Part shown: positions 28,571 to 36,438 of the stretch, piece after piece
How the letters are laid out: every line of letters begins with the position of its first letter
How positions within the stretch are numbered: position 1 is the stretch's first letter
NCBI GenBank assembly: GCA_012270885.1
Contig: JAAXHN010000073.1
Span: 1-37,215, forward strand
Direction: 5' to 3'
DNA from: Acidimicrobiia bacterium
GTDB lineage: Bacteria > Actinomycetota > Acidimicrobiia > Spongiisociales > ZC4RG35
Length of the DNA: 37,215 nt
Translations under genes and position numbers: made by a program
The notes under the pieces: model-generated
Seen by the model: only the letters and a program-made list of their open reading frames with translations
Database searches by the model: none
Told to the model about the DNA's origin: nothing

Positions 28571-29524
28571 ATGGCGGAGATCTGGGTCTTCTGCGAGGAG
28601 ACGGACGGAGCGCCTTCCACCCTGGGACTGGAACTTCTGGCCAAGGCGCGCAGCCTGGGAGAGCCAACCGTGCTGTATGCAGGTGGCGGATCGGCCCAGG
28701 CCTGGGAGACCGTGGGAGATCACGGGGCGGTGAGGGTGCTCCACTTCGACCACGGGGACATGCTGGCCGCGGCGCCGGTGGCGGCGGCGATTGCTGCCCA
28801 GGCCGGAGAGCAATCCCCCGAAATGATCCTCTTCGGACAGGCCTACACCGACCGGGATGTGGCCGGTCGGCTGTCGGCCCGGCTGGGTCTTCCGGTTCTC
28901 TCCAACGCGGTGGATGTGACCCTCGAGTCCGACGGGTCTGCTACCACCCGCCACGAGATCTCGGGAGGTTCTGAAATCGCGGTGGCTGCCTTTCGGGCGC
29001 CCCGCCCCCACCTGGCGATCGTCCGTCCCAAGTCTTTCCCGGCAGAGCCGGTCGGCGGGCCCCCTCCAGAGGTGGTCCCGATGGAGATTCCCGATGTGGG
29101 GGGAGCAGGCGCGATGGTCACCGAGCGCCACGCCCGGGAGAGGGAGGGACCCGACCTGGAGGAGGCGGCCGTGATCATCTCGGGTGGACGCGGGTTGGGA
29201 GCCGCCGAGCATTATTCGATGGTGGAATCCCTGGCCGCCCCGCTCGGCGCGGCCACCGGCGCCACCCGCGCCATCGTGGACGCCGGATGGGTGCCGTATG
29301 CCAAACAGGTGGGGCAGACCGGCAAGACCGTGAAGCCCGACGTCTACATCGCCTGCGGCATCTCCGGGGCCATGCAGCACCTGGTGGGAATGAAGGACGC
29401 CAAGACCATTATCGCCATCAACAAGGACCCCGACGCACCCATCTTCACCATCGCCGACCTCGGAATCGTGGGGGACGTTCATAAGGTGATGCCCAAGCTG
29501 ATCGAGGAGTTGGGCGGCGGTTAG
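28571..29524 (+). CDS. etfA: Electron transfer flavoprotein, alpha subunit
   Basis: A 317-residue FAD-binding subunit. The C-terminal FAD domain is well conserved: [58 protein letters not shown], and [10 protein letters not shown] followed by [14 protein letters not shown]. The N-terminal domain is variable as usual. Start is ATG two bases after etfB. No EtfD/ETF-quinone oxidoreductase or acyl-CoA dehydrogenase is coded nearby. Confidence 0.97.
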   Translation: MAEIWVFCEETDGAPSTLGLELLAKARSLGEPTVLYAGGGSAQAWETVGDHGAVRVLHFDHGDMLAAAPVAAAIAAQAGEQSPEMILFGQAYTDRDVAGRLSARLGLPVLSNAVDVTLESDGSATTRHEISGGSEIAVAAFRAPRPHLAIVRPKSFPAEPVGGPPPEVVPMEIPDVGGAGAMVTERHAREREGPDLEEAAVIISGGRGLGAAEHYSMVESLAAPLGAATGATRAIVDAGWVPYAKQVGQTGKTVKPDVYIACGISGAMQHLVGMKDAKTIIAINKDPDAPIFTIADLGIVGDVHKVMPKLIEELGGG

Positions 29525-29533
29525 TTCCCCGGA

Positions 29534-29549
29534 GCGGCCGCGCGGCCGC
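29534..29549. repeat. Perfect 16-base GC palindrome
   Basis: GCGGCCGCGCGGCCGC is a perfect palindrome ten bases after the etfA stop. It could form a hairpin with a small loop and act as part of an etf terminator, but no T-run follows. A dimeric protein site is another possibility. Confidence 0.5.
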
Positions 29550-29611
29550 GATCGACTCGGTGCCCATCGTTCCCGACTGGGAGTCCGCTCGCTGAAGTGA
29601 GGCGCGAGGAA

Positions 29612-29630
29612 CCGGCGCGCGGGGCGCCGG
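29612..29630 (+). terminator. Terminator-like hairpin between etfA and amt
   Basis: CCGGCGC (29612-29618) pairs with GCGCCGG (29624-29630) across a five-base loop, followed by AGCTTTATC. The stem is strong but the T-run is only three bases, so termination of etf transcripts is plausible and not certain. Confidence 0.4.
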
Positions 29631-29658
29631 AGCTTTATCATCAACCGGATAGAGCTAT

Positions 29659-29682
29659 GGACCCCGGCCGACCGGGTGGTCC
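29659..29682 (+). promoter_or_regulatory. Hairpin in the amt leader
   Basis: GGACCCCGG (29659-29667) pairs with 29672-29682 (CCGG, two-base bulge, GGTCC) around a four-base loop. It ends 24 bases before the amt start and 10 bases before its GAGAGGAT ribosome-binding site (29693-29700). It may be a leader control element, but no known riboswitch fold is evident. Confidence 0.4.
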
Positions 29683-29706
29683 ACATCTGGAAGAGAGGAT
29701 CTGATT

Positions 29707-30897
29707 TTGGACGCTGGCAATATCGCTTGGATGATCACCGCTTGTGCCCTAGTGCTGTTCATGGTGCCCGGGCTCGCCCTCTTCTACGGTGGCATGGTGA
29801 ACTCCAAGAACGTAGTGAACATGCTGATGATGAACGTGGTCACCATCCCCATCGCCACCATCATCTGGGTGGTGGTCGGGTACTCGCTAGCCTTCGGCGT
29901 CACGACTGGCGATGCAGGCATCATCGGCAACCTGGACAAGGTGGGCCTGACCGGCCTCGGTGACGAGGAGACCCTCTTCTCTGTTTTCCAGATGATGTTC
30001 GCCATCATCACTCCCGCCCTGATAGCCGGCGCAGTGGCCGGGAGGATGAAATTCGCATCCTGGGTGATCTTCGCGGCGCTCTGGTCTCTCCTGATCTATC
30101 CCGTGGTGGCCCACTGGGGATTCGCCGCCGACGGATTGCTGTACTCGTGGGGCGTCCGCGACTTTGCCGGGGGTCTGGTCATCCATGTCAACTCCGGAAT
30201 CGCCGCCCTGGCGCTGATAAAGGTGCTGGGGCCCCGGCAGGACTTCGGAGTCGAACACCCCCCGCACTCCCTTCCCCTCACCCTGATCGGTACCGGGATC
30301 CTGTGGTTCGGCTGGTTCGGATTCAATGCCGGGTCGGCCCTGGCCGCCGACGGAGCGGCCGTCACCGCCCTGCTCAACACCCAGGTGGGGGCTTCCCTCG
30401 GGGCTTTCGGATGGATGGTCTCCGACTGGACCCGCCATCACAGACCCACGCTGCTGGGCCTCGCCTCTGGAGCCGTGGCGGGACTGGTGGCCATCACTCC
30501 GGCCGCCGGATTCGTGAGCCCGTCGGCAGCGATCGTCATAGGCGCCGCGGGCGGGTACATCTGCTCGTTGGTGGTGGGGCTCAAGGAGAGGTTCGGATAC
30601 GACGACTCCCTGGATGTGGTGGGTATCCACATGGTGGGCGGAGTGATCGGCGGGGTGCTCACCGGAGTGTTCTCCTCAGCGGTGTACGGGGAATTCGACG
30701 GTCTCATCTACGGAGGCGCCGCATTCTTCGGCAAGCAGTTGGTGGGGGTGGGGGCCGTGATCGCCTTCAGCTTTGTCGCCACCTGGATCCTGGCCAAGAT
30801 CCTGGACAGGACCATCGGCCTCCGCGCCGCCCGCGAGGACGAGATCATCGGCCTGGACATCGCCCAGCACGGCGAGGACGCCTACTGGATCCGCTAG
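29707..30897 (+). CDS. amt: Ammonium transporter
   Basis: A 396-residue Amt/MEP/Rh channel with about eleven membrane helices. The twin pore histidines are His160 (in FAGGLVIHVNSG) and His308 (in DVVGIHMVGG); Asp152, needed for structure and conduction, is present. The C-terminal cytoplasmic tail reads EIIGLDIAQHGEDAYW, the usual contact for GlnK/PII proteins. There is no cleavable signal peptide, unlike E. coli AmtB. The start is TTG, six bases after GAGAGGAT. glnK, which usually follows amt, is not here. Confidence 0.96.
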   Translation: MDAGNIAWMITACALVLFMVPGLALFYGGMVNSKNVVNMLMMNVVTIPIATIIWVVVGYSLAFGVTTGDAGIIGNLDKVGLTGLGDEETLFSVFQMMFAIITPALIAGAVAGRMKFASWVIFAALWSLLIYPVVAHWGFAADGLLYSWGVRDFAGGLVIHVNSGIAALALIKVLGPRQDFGVEHPPHSLPLTLIGTGILWFGWFGFNAGSALAADGAAVTALLNTQVGASLGAFGWMVSDWTRHHRPTLLGLASGAVAGLVAITPAAGFVSPSAAIVIGAAGGYICSLVVGLKERFGYDDSLDVVGIHMVGGVIGGVLTGVFSSAVYGEFDGLIYGGAAFFGKQLVGVGAVIAFSFVATWILAKILDRTIGLRAAREDEIIGLDIAQHGEDAYWIR

Positions 30898-30915
30898 GAA
30901 GTGAAATAACCACTA

Positions 30916-30944
30916 CCCCCATGCCGTTAATAGAACGACGGGGG
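30916..30944 (+). other. Imperfect hairpin between amt and the carbonic anhydrase gene
   Basis: CCCCC (30916-30920) and CGTT (30925-30928) pair with AACG (30934-30937) and GGGGG (30940-30944). There is no T-run after it. It could slow transcription after amt or be a leader element of the next gene. The rest of the 112-base gap shows no convincing promoter. Confidence 0.35.
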
Positions 30945-31009
30945 ATTCCATTAGAGTTGCTCGTCGATCCGGGGGACGAACCCGGACAGAGAGCTACAAG
31001 GAGAATCCG

Positions 31010-31501
31010 ATGACCGTTATCGACGACCTTCTCGCAAACAACACTCGCTATGCGGAGAGCTTCGACAAGGGCGACCTGCCCCTGCCTCCCGGGCTCGGCC
31101 TGGCGGTGGTTGCGTGCATGGACGCGCGCCTGGACACACACAGCCTGCTGGGGATCGCCGAAGGCGAGGCTCACGTCATCCGGAACGCCGGCGGGGTGGT
31201 GACCGACGACGCCATCCGGTCGTTGACCATCTCCCAACGCCTGCTGGGCACGACGTCGATCATGCTCATTCACCACACCGACTGCGGGATGCTGACCTTC
31301 CGCGACGATGACGTGAAGGACGCGATCACGGCCGATACCGGCCTGCGGCCGGCCTTTGCCCTGGAGGCCTTCGGCGACCTTGACGAGGACGTGCGACAGT
31401 CGATGGCGCGGATCCAGGCAAGCCCGTTCGTTCCCAACAAGGGCGACGTGCGCGGCTTCGTGTACGACTGCGCGACCGGGGAGTTGAACGAGGTCACCTG
31501 A
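31010..31501 (+). CDS. Beta-class carbonic anhydrase
   Basis: A 163-residue zinc enzyme for reversible CO2 hydration, of the short type seen in mycobacteria (Rv1284-like). Zinc ligands are Cys36 in ACMDAR, and His89 and Cys92 in HHTDCG; the Asp38-Arg40 dyad is present. VIRNAGGVVTDDAIRSL is the family's middle segment. The ATG has AAGGAG at good spacing. Its position after amt may serve bicarbonate or pH balance during ammonium uptake, but that is only inference. Confidence 0.92.
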   Translation: MTVIDDLLANNTRYAESFDKGDLPLPPGLGLAVVACMDARLDTHSLLGIAEGEAHVIRNAGGVVTDDAIRSLTISQRLLGTTSIMLIHHTDCGMLTFRDDDVKDAITADTGLRPAFALEAFGDLDEDVRQSMARIQASPFVPNKGDVRGFVYDCATGELNEVT

Positions 31502-31506
31502 CCCTG

Positions 31507-31534
31507 TTTACAAGCATTTAGTCCCCGGTACGAT
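31507..31534 (+). promoter_or_regulatory. Candidate sigma-70-type promoter for the VanZ-like gene
   Basis: TTTACA (31507-31512) and TACGAT (31529-31534) are separated by 16 bases, about 50 bases before the next start codon. It matches five of six and four of six consensus positions. It is the best promoter candidate in the window but has no further support. Confidence 0.4.
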
Positions 31535-31584
31535 CAACGGCCGGAAGGGGATCTGGGGGCATCCCGATGCTATGTTGACACCTG

Positions 31585-32151
31585 ATGGCCCTTTTCGTGA
31601 CGGTCCGGGAACGCCGAATGTGGCTCTGGGTCCTGGCGGCAGCGGTAGCTATCTACTCGACCCTTGGCCTGACGGGGACCCTGGCCCAGCGGACCAGCGA
31701 GGGCAGCGATCCCCTCGACGTCTTCCTGTTCTTCTTCGTGGTGGGCCTCCTGGGGTTGACAGTGCTGTCCTACGGCCTTCACATCCGGCCTCGAGGGGTC
31801 GAGATCGGGGTCCTGCTGGGGATTCTGATGGTCTATTTCATGATGTTCGCCCGGATGACGCTGGCAGAGCGGACCCATCTCATCGAATACAGCGTGCTGG
31901 CAACCTTCATACGCGAAGCGCTCTATGAAGGCAAGGCCGGGGGTCGATGCATCCCATCCCCCGGCCTCCTCGCCGTCCTGGTGACGACCCTGGTGGGGAC
32001 CATTGACGAATACATCCAGGTGTTCCTGCCCAGCCGGGTGTTCGATCCCATCGACATACTGTTCAACTTCCTGGCGGCGATGACCACCGTAGTGGCCCTG
32101 GCGACCTTGGCCTGGATCCGAAGACGAACCCGGTCCCGCCACACGGGATGA
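31585..32151 (+). CDS. VanZ-like family membrane protein
   Basis: A 188-residue protein with about five hydrophobic segments (near residues 12-32, 46-64, 72-90, 126-141 and 155-177). The family core is visible: AERTHLIEYSVLA, then GTIDEYIQVFLPSR and FDPIDILFNFLAA, with the conserved His, Glu, Asp-Glu and Arg/Asp-Asn positions. VanZ-like domains occur in teicoplanin resistance and in many proteins of unknown role. No van genes are nearby, so I would not infer resistance. The ATG has only a weak ribosome-binding site. Confidence 0.8.
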   Translation: MALFVTVRERRMWLWVLAAAVAIYSTLGLTGTLAQRTSEGSDPLDVFLFFFVVGLLGLTVLSYGLHIRPRGVEIGVLLGILMVYFMMFARMTLAERTHLIEYSVLATFIREALYEGKAGGRCIPSPGLLAVLVTTLVGTIDEYIQVFLPSRVFDPIDILFNFLAAMTTVVALATLAWIRRRTRSRHTG

Positions 32152-32206
32152 GGACCGGACCTCACCTCAACACCCTTTCGGCCACATTTGGCCGGGATGG
32201 CCCGCC

Positions 32207-32212
32207 TATAGT
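32207..32212 (+). promoter_or_regulatory. Candidate -10 element before the small coiled-coil gene
   Basis: TATAGT lies 31 bases before the ATG at 32243. A -35 at 17 bases (ACATTT) is poor. The surrounding AT-rich patch stands out in this GC-rich sequence, which is the main reason to list it. Confidence 0.3.
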
Positions 32213-32242
32213 CAAACAAGGAACCGGAACACGGGAGGTGGC

Positions 32243-32478
32243 ATGATGAAAGCAGTCCAATCATCGGCCCTGCGGGAGGCGGGATTCACCGAGCCCCAGA
32301 CAAATGCTCTAGCCATAGCTCTGGAGCCGTTGGCAACCAAGGAAGGCTTGAAGCGCGCCCTGGAGGTGCTCCGCAAAGACTGGAAGTGCTTCGCATTGAC
32401 CTGCGGTGGATGAAATGGGCAGGGGGGGCCATCGGCTTGGCGGTGCTGGCAGAACTGGTCAGCGGCTTCTTTTCTTAG
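32243..32478 (+). pseudogene. Small coiled-coil protein with C-terminal membrane helix (DUF1640/CCDC90-like), frameshifted
   Basis: The first frame runs from ATG 32243 (GGGAGG four bases upstream; the next codon is also ATG) to a TGA at 32411, giving 56 residues. Its N-terminus (ALREAGFTEPQTNALAIAL) looks like the start of DUF1640 proteins, which go on with a coiled coil and end in a membrane helix. The second frame supplies that end: LEVLRIDLRWMKWAGG, then AIGLAVLAELVSGFF, stopping with TAG at 32476-32478. The join lies in a heptad repeat: LEVLRKD followed by LEVLRID, where one C is missing at about 32380. Adding it gives one protein of about 78 residues. It may be a recent inactivation or a sequencing error. 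Confidence 0.6.
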
Positions 32479-32539
32479 TTCATCGGCCGACCTCGCCCCG
32501 GCATGGAGGGGATCCCTACCTGATCCGCTGAGAGCGAAT

Positions 32540-33700
32540 CTAATCCAGAAACTCGTCGAGACCGATGGTGAATCGATGGTGGCGGATCTTGGAGAGCGCC
32601 TTGCGTTCCATCTGGCGGATTCGCTCCTTGGTCACCCGGAACTCCCGGGAGAGTTCCCCCAGCGTCCAGACCTGGCCGTCCTCCAGCCCGAACCTGAGCC
32701 TGAGGATCTCTTGTTCGCGGTCTCTCAGGTTCTTGAGCACGTGGGCCAGGTACCTCTGCAGGAAGGCCAGGGTGGCGGCGTCCAGCGGATCCTTGGCGTT
32801 GAGGTCCTCCACCAGATCACCCACCGTGGTGCCGTCGTCTTCGGATCCCACCGGGTCCTGCAGGGAGACGGGACGCTGTGACAGCCTCAACAACCGCTCC
32901 ACCAACTCCGGCGCGACCTCCAGGCGGGCGGCCAACTCGGCCGTGGTGGGCGGCCGTCCCAGTTGTTGGGTAAGCTCCCGGCGGGCGTCGTTGAGAGGTG
33001 GTATCAAGGCGGACAGGTAGGCGGGGACCCGTATAACCCGGGACTGCTCGGAGAACATCTTGATCATGGGTTGTCTGATCCACCAGACTGCGTAGGTGGA
33101 GAACCGAAAGCCCTTGCGGTGGTCAAAGCGCTCGGCGGCTTTCATCAGCCCCAGGTTTCCCTCCTGGATCAAATCCAGCAGGAGCGCCCCGTTCATGGAA
33201 CCGAAGGTCTTGCGGGCGATGGAGACCACCAGCCGCAGATTGGACTCGACCATGGTGTTGTACGCCCTCTCCCCCTGTAGCACCCGTCGCTTGAGATCTA
33301 GACGCTCCGTAGCGGAAAGCCCCTTTTCCTCCAGTTTCTGCCGCGCCCGTACACCGCTCTCGATCTGCACGGCCAACTCCACCTCCTGTTCGGGCGTGAG
33401 GAGCGCGTAGCGCCCGATCTCCCTCAGGTACTGGGTGACAGGATCGCCCGGGGCCCCGGGCGAGGAGTATCCCGGCCGCTCCCGCCTCCCTCCCACATCC
33501 TCCACCTCCTCCACAACCCGAATCCCCTCCGCCGACAACCGGTTCATCAAGTCGATCCATCTTCCTTCGTCTTCCTGCGGTTCCTCCTTGAGCTCGTCCA
33601 GATCGGCCATCAGTTCGGAAACAGTCAGAAACCCCCGCTGGCGCCCCCGGCGAAGGATCATCCCCGTCCAGGCCTCGAAGCCCCCTCCCTTCGGGCTCAT
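32540..33700 (-). CDS. rpoD: Sigma-70 family RNA polymerase sigma factor (RpoD-like)
   Basis: A 386-residue sigma factor with all regions: a 1.1-like start (about 8-65, RGFLTVSELMADLDEL), 1.2 (85-116), 2 (151-221, with DLIQEGNLGLMKAAERFD and FRFSTYAVWWIRQ), 3 (about 224-290) and 4 (318-375, with TLGELSREFRVTKERIRQMERKAL). Its place directly after dnaG, with an ATGA overlap, is that of rpoD in many bacteria. However, after WWIRQ it reads PMIKMFSEQSRVIRVPAYLS where primary sigmas have AITRAIADQARTIRIPVHM, so it may be a specialised paralogue. ATG 33700 is taken as the start; a longer frame runs into dnaG. Confidence 0.85.
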   Translation of the reverse strand: MSPKGGGFEAWTGMILRRGRQRGFLTVSELMADLDELKEEPQEDEGRWIDLMNRLSAEGIRVVEEVEDVGGRRERPGYSSPGAPGDPVTQYLREIGRYALLTPEQEVELAVQIESGVRARQKLEEKGLSATERLDLKRRVLQGERAYNTMVESNLRLVVSIARKTFGSMNGALLLDLIQEGNLGLMKAAERFDHRKGFRFSTYAVWWIRQPMIKMFSEQSRVIRVPAYLSALIPPLNDARRELTQQLGRPPTTAELAARLEVAPELVERLLRLSQRPVSLQDPVGSEDDGTTVGDLVEDLNAKDPLDAATLAFLQRYLAHVLKNLRDREQEILRLRFGLEDGQVWTLGELSREFRVTKERIRQMERKALSKIRHHRFTIGLDEFLD

Positions 33701-35523
33701 CGCAGGTCTCCGGTCAACTCCTGGCGGCGGCGCTCCAGTTCCACCACCTGCGCGAGGAGCCGGGGACGTAGGGGATCGTCGGCAGCCAGCGACCCCATCC
33801 GAGCTTCTATGGCGTCCGTCTCGCGCCGCAGCGCCGCCTGCCGGCACCGGATGACCAACGGCCTCGGATCGCCCGGCCTCAGGTCTTCGGCCGAGATCGC
33901 CAGCAACTCCCGGTCCACCTCATCGGGAGGGCCCTCCGGCTCCGAATCATCGGAGAAGTCTTCCCCTCTCCATGCAATCGGCGTGGGTTGGCCGATCGGG
34001 GTGACCCGCCAGTCGGCCTCCACTTGCTGGAATGCCTGGCGGTAGAGGTGCTGGCCGAACAGGGTGCTGTCGACCTCCAGTTCCCGAAGTGCGGGGTCGT
34101 TGGCCAGCACCGCCTTGAGAAGCTCACGCTCCACCGCCGCTCCCCGGTGAGAATGCCGAGCCCTCGCCCGGGGCGACGGCTTCCCGGAATCGTCGGGCCG
34201 GTTCGCACCCTTTCTCGCCGCTGCCCGGCGCACCACGGCCTGGACCTCGGAGAGGCCTGCACCGGCCATTCGCGACAGGGTCCGTTCGTACTGGGCCCTG
34301 GTGGCCTGGTCGGCCACCGCGGCCAGCAGTGGGCCCAACTCGTTAATCGCCCTGGCCCGGGACTCCGGATCGGTGATATCCACTCCCGCCAACCGTCTAT
34401 CCATGCGGTATTGGAGAGCGGGACGGGAGTCGTCCACCGCCTGGCGTACCTCCTCCAGCCGGTCCTCCTGCAACAGATCGGCCGGGTCCTTCCCGTCGGG
34501 CAACTCGGCTACACGCAAATTGAGACGGCGCCCGCTGCGGCGGCTCACCCGCTCGCCTCTCAACACCGCGTCGGAACCCGCCCGGTCGGCGTCGAAGGCC
34601 AGGACGATCCGCTGTCCCAGGCGGCCCAGCACATCCAGGTGTTCCTCTCCCAGGGCGGTCCCGCAGGTGGCTACCGCCGACTCCATCCCGGCCCGGTGCA
34701 TAGCGATGACGTCGGTGTACCCCTCCACCACCACCGCCTGATCGGACCGGCTGATTTCTCTCCGGGCCAGGTGAAGTCCGTAGAGCAGCCTGGACTTGCG
34801 ATAGAGGGGCGTCTCCGGCGAGTTGAGGTACTTCGGCCCGTCGCCGCTCATCAGCCGGGCGCCGAATCCCACGGGGTCCCCCCGCAGGTCGTGGATGGGA
34901 AACATGATCCGGCCCCAGAAGCGGTCCCGGACCCCGTCATCGGAGGGGCCTCTGTCCCATCCGTGCCGCACCGCCAAGCCGGCACGTTCCATGACCGAGT
35001 TGGAGACCCCCGCCGATCGCAGTTCGGTCCCGAGAGACGGCTCTTCGGTGGGTGAGAAGCCCAGGCCGAACTTCTCGATCAGTCCCCGGTCGTAGCCGCG
35101 GGACCGCAGATAGGCGCGTGCGGGACCCGCATCGGCGGCGGAGAGAAGCCTCCGGGTGTAGAAGTCAACGGCTCGGCGCATCACGTCCACCAGGCGCTCG
35201 CGCTCGGCGGCCCTTTTCCCGTCTCCCGGCCGGTGGGCCAGGACGATTCCGGCCTGCCTGGCCAGGGCCTGGAGGGCATCGGGAAAGGAGAGGCCTTGGG
35301 TCTCCTGTGCCAGGGTGAACACATCCCCGCCCTTGTGGCACCCGAAGCAGTAGAAGAGACCCCGCGCCGGGTCTATGGAGAGAGACGGCGTCTTCTCCTG
35401 GTGAAAGGGGCAGAGCGCGGTGAAGCTCCGGCCCGACCGCTTCACCTTGGTGATGGCCGCGAACTGCTCCACCAGGTTGACCGCCGCTCGGACCCGCTCC
35501 CGGTCGTCATCCCCCCTAACCAT
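33697..35523 (-). CDS. dnaG: DNA primase
   Basis: A 608-residue primase that lays RNA primers at the replication fork. The zinc-binding domain has Cys38, His41, Cys59 and Cys62 (CPFH and CFGC, with KTPSLSI between). The catalytic TOPRIM core has EGYTD (267-271) and the metal-binding DAD (311-313). The C-terminal helicase-binding region is present and ends in a charged helix. The ATG is six bases after the YceI-like gene, and the stop overlaps the sigma gene by four bases. Confidence 0.97.
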   Translation of the reverse strand: MVRGDDDRERVRAAVNLVEQFAAITKVKRSGRSFTALCPFHQEKTPSLSIDPARGLFYCFGCHKGGDVFTLAQETQGLSFPDALQALARQAGIVLAHRPGDGKRAAERERLVDVMRRAVDFYTRRLLSAADAGPARAYLRSRGYDRGLIEKFGLGFSPTEEPSLGTELRSAGVSNSVMERAGLAVRHGWDRGPSDDGVRDRFWGRIMFPIHDLRGDPVGFGARLMSGDGPKYLNSPETPLYRKSRLLYGLHLARREISRSDQAVVVEGYTDVIAMHRAGMESAVATCGTALGEEHLDVLGRLGQRIVLAFDADRAGSDAVLRGERVSRRSGRRLNLRVAELPDGKDPADLLQEDRLEEVRQAVDDSRPALQYRMDRRLAGVDITDPESRARAINELGPLLAAVADQATRAQYERTLSRMAGAGLSEVQAVVRRAAARKGANRPDDSGKPSPRARARHSHRGAAVERELLKAVLANDPALRELEVDSTLFGQHLYRQAFQQVEADWRVTPIGQPTPIAWRGEDFSDDSEPEGPPDEVDRELLAISAEDLRPGDPRPLVIRCRQAALRRETDAIEARMGSLAADDPLRPRLLAQVVELERRRQELTGDLR

Positions 35524-35529
35524 GGGCTG

Positions 35530-36438
35530 TCATCCTAGCCCGGCCGCCGCTGCAGTGAAGGCCAGTTCCAGTCCGACCTCGTCGGCGACATTGGCCACGA
35601 ACGGGACCGAGGGAACTCCCAGTTCGAAGTCCGAACGCAGCACGGTGGTGGAGGCCAACCCCTGGAGCCGCCCGTCGGCGTCCCATCGAGCCACGACCTC
35701 GAAGGTGACCGCTCGGGTGATCTCTCGCACCGTCAGATCGCCCGCCACCGAGAAGCTGTACTCGCCTCCCGCCTCCGCCGCGCCCGAAAGACCGGTGATC
35801 CCGGTCGGGCGGAAGGTTATGAACTCGTACTGCTCGGCGGCCAGGATCGGGCCCCGGATCGCTCGATCCCGGTTGGAGGAGTCGGTGGCGAAGGTACGGG
35901 CGTTGATGAGGATCTCTCCCATCTGCGAGCGGGACAGGTCGGCTGTGTCCACCCTAACCCTCCCCACCACCTCGGTGGTCACCCCCACCACCGTGAACGG
36001 TTCCCCCCGAAGGTCCTCATAGATCGAAAAGCGCGCCTCGGTGCCTCCCGACAACTCCAGTTCCACCACATCCGCTGATTCAACCTGCTCCTCGACGGCC
36101 TCCTCCTCGGGGGCCTCCCCGGCCTCCTTCTGCGACTCTTCGTCTTCGATGGCTTCTTGGGTCTCCCCGGCCCCGGAGGGCTCGGCGGCGGGTTCGGTCG
36201 AGGGAACCTCGGTCTCACCGTCTCCGCCCGTCCCCTCCCCCTCAGGCGCCGCCGTGGTGACGGGATCTCCCGCGGTCGTCTCGGTCATCCCGGTTGTGGC
36301 GGTCGGCTCCGAAGTGATGGGGGGAGCGGTCACCGGGGTGGGATCGCCCACGTTCCCCGCCACAAAGAACCAGATCACCCCCGCCAACGCCGCGGCGACC
36401 ACCACCGCCAGCGCGCCGACCAGGGCCCTGCGGTTCAC
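35530..36438 (-). CDS. Membrane-anchored YceI-domain protein
   Basis: A 302-residue protein with an N-terminal membrane anchor (about residues 5-27), an extracytoplasmic linker of about 95 residues rich in Thr, Pro, Glu and Ala (very acidic), and a C-terminal YceI domain (about 128-300). The domain shows ARFSIYEDLRGEPFTVVG, RTFATDSSNRDRAIRG and VAGDLTVREITRAVTFEV. YceI folds are lipocalin-like and bind isoprenoid lipids in known cases. The GTG overlaps the glyS stop by four bases, an odd place for a surface protein. The ligand is unknown. Confidence 0.85.
   Translation of the reverse strand: MNRRALVGALAVVVAAALAGVIWFFVAGNVGDPTPVTAPPITSEPTATTGMTETTAGDPVTTAAPEGEGTGGDGETEVPSTEPAAEPSGAGETQEAIEDEESQKEAGEAPEEEAVEEQVESADVVELELSGGTEARFSIYEDLRGEPFTVVGVTTEVVGRVRVDTADLSRSQMGEILINARTFATDSSNRDRAIRGPILAAEQYEFITFRPTGITGLSGAAEAGGEYSFSVAGDLTVREITRAVTFEVVARWDADGRLQGLASTTVLRSDFELGVPSVPFVANVADEVGLELAFTAAAAGLG

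Noticed and set aside
28361-29686. Minus-strand open frame of 441 codons
   Set aside because: It is antisense to etfB and etfA and shows no family pattern.
31585-32151. Glycopeptide resistance role for the VanZ-like gene
   Set aside because: VanZ-like domains are widespread; no vanR/S/H/A/X or other resistance gene is present.
33701-33847. N-terminal extension of the sigma factor
   Set aside because: It overlaps the dnaG C-terminus; ATG 33700 gives the standard ATGA overlap and a region 1.1-like start.
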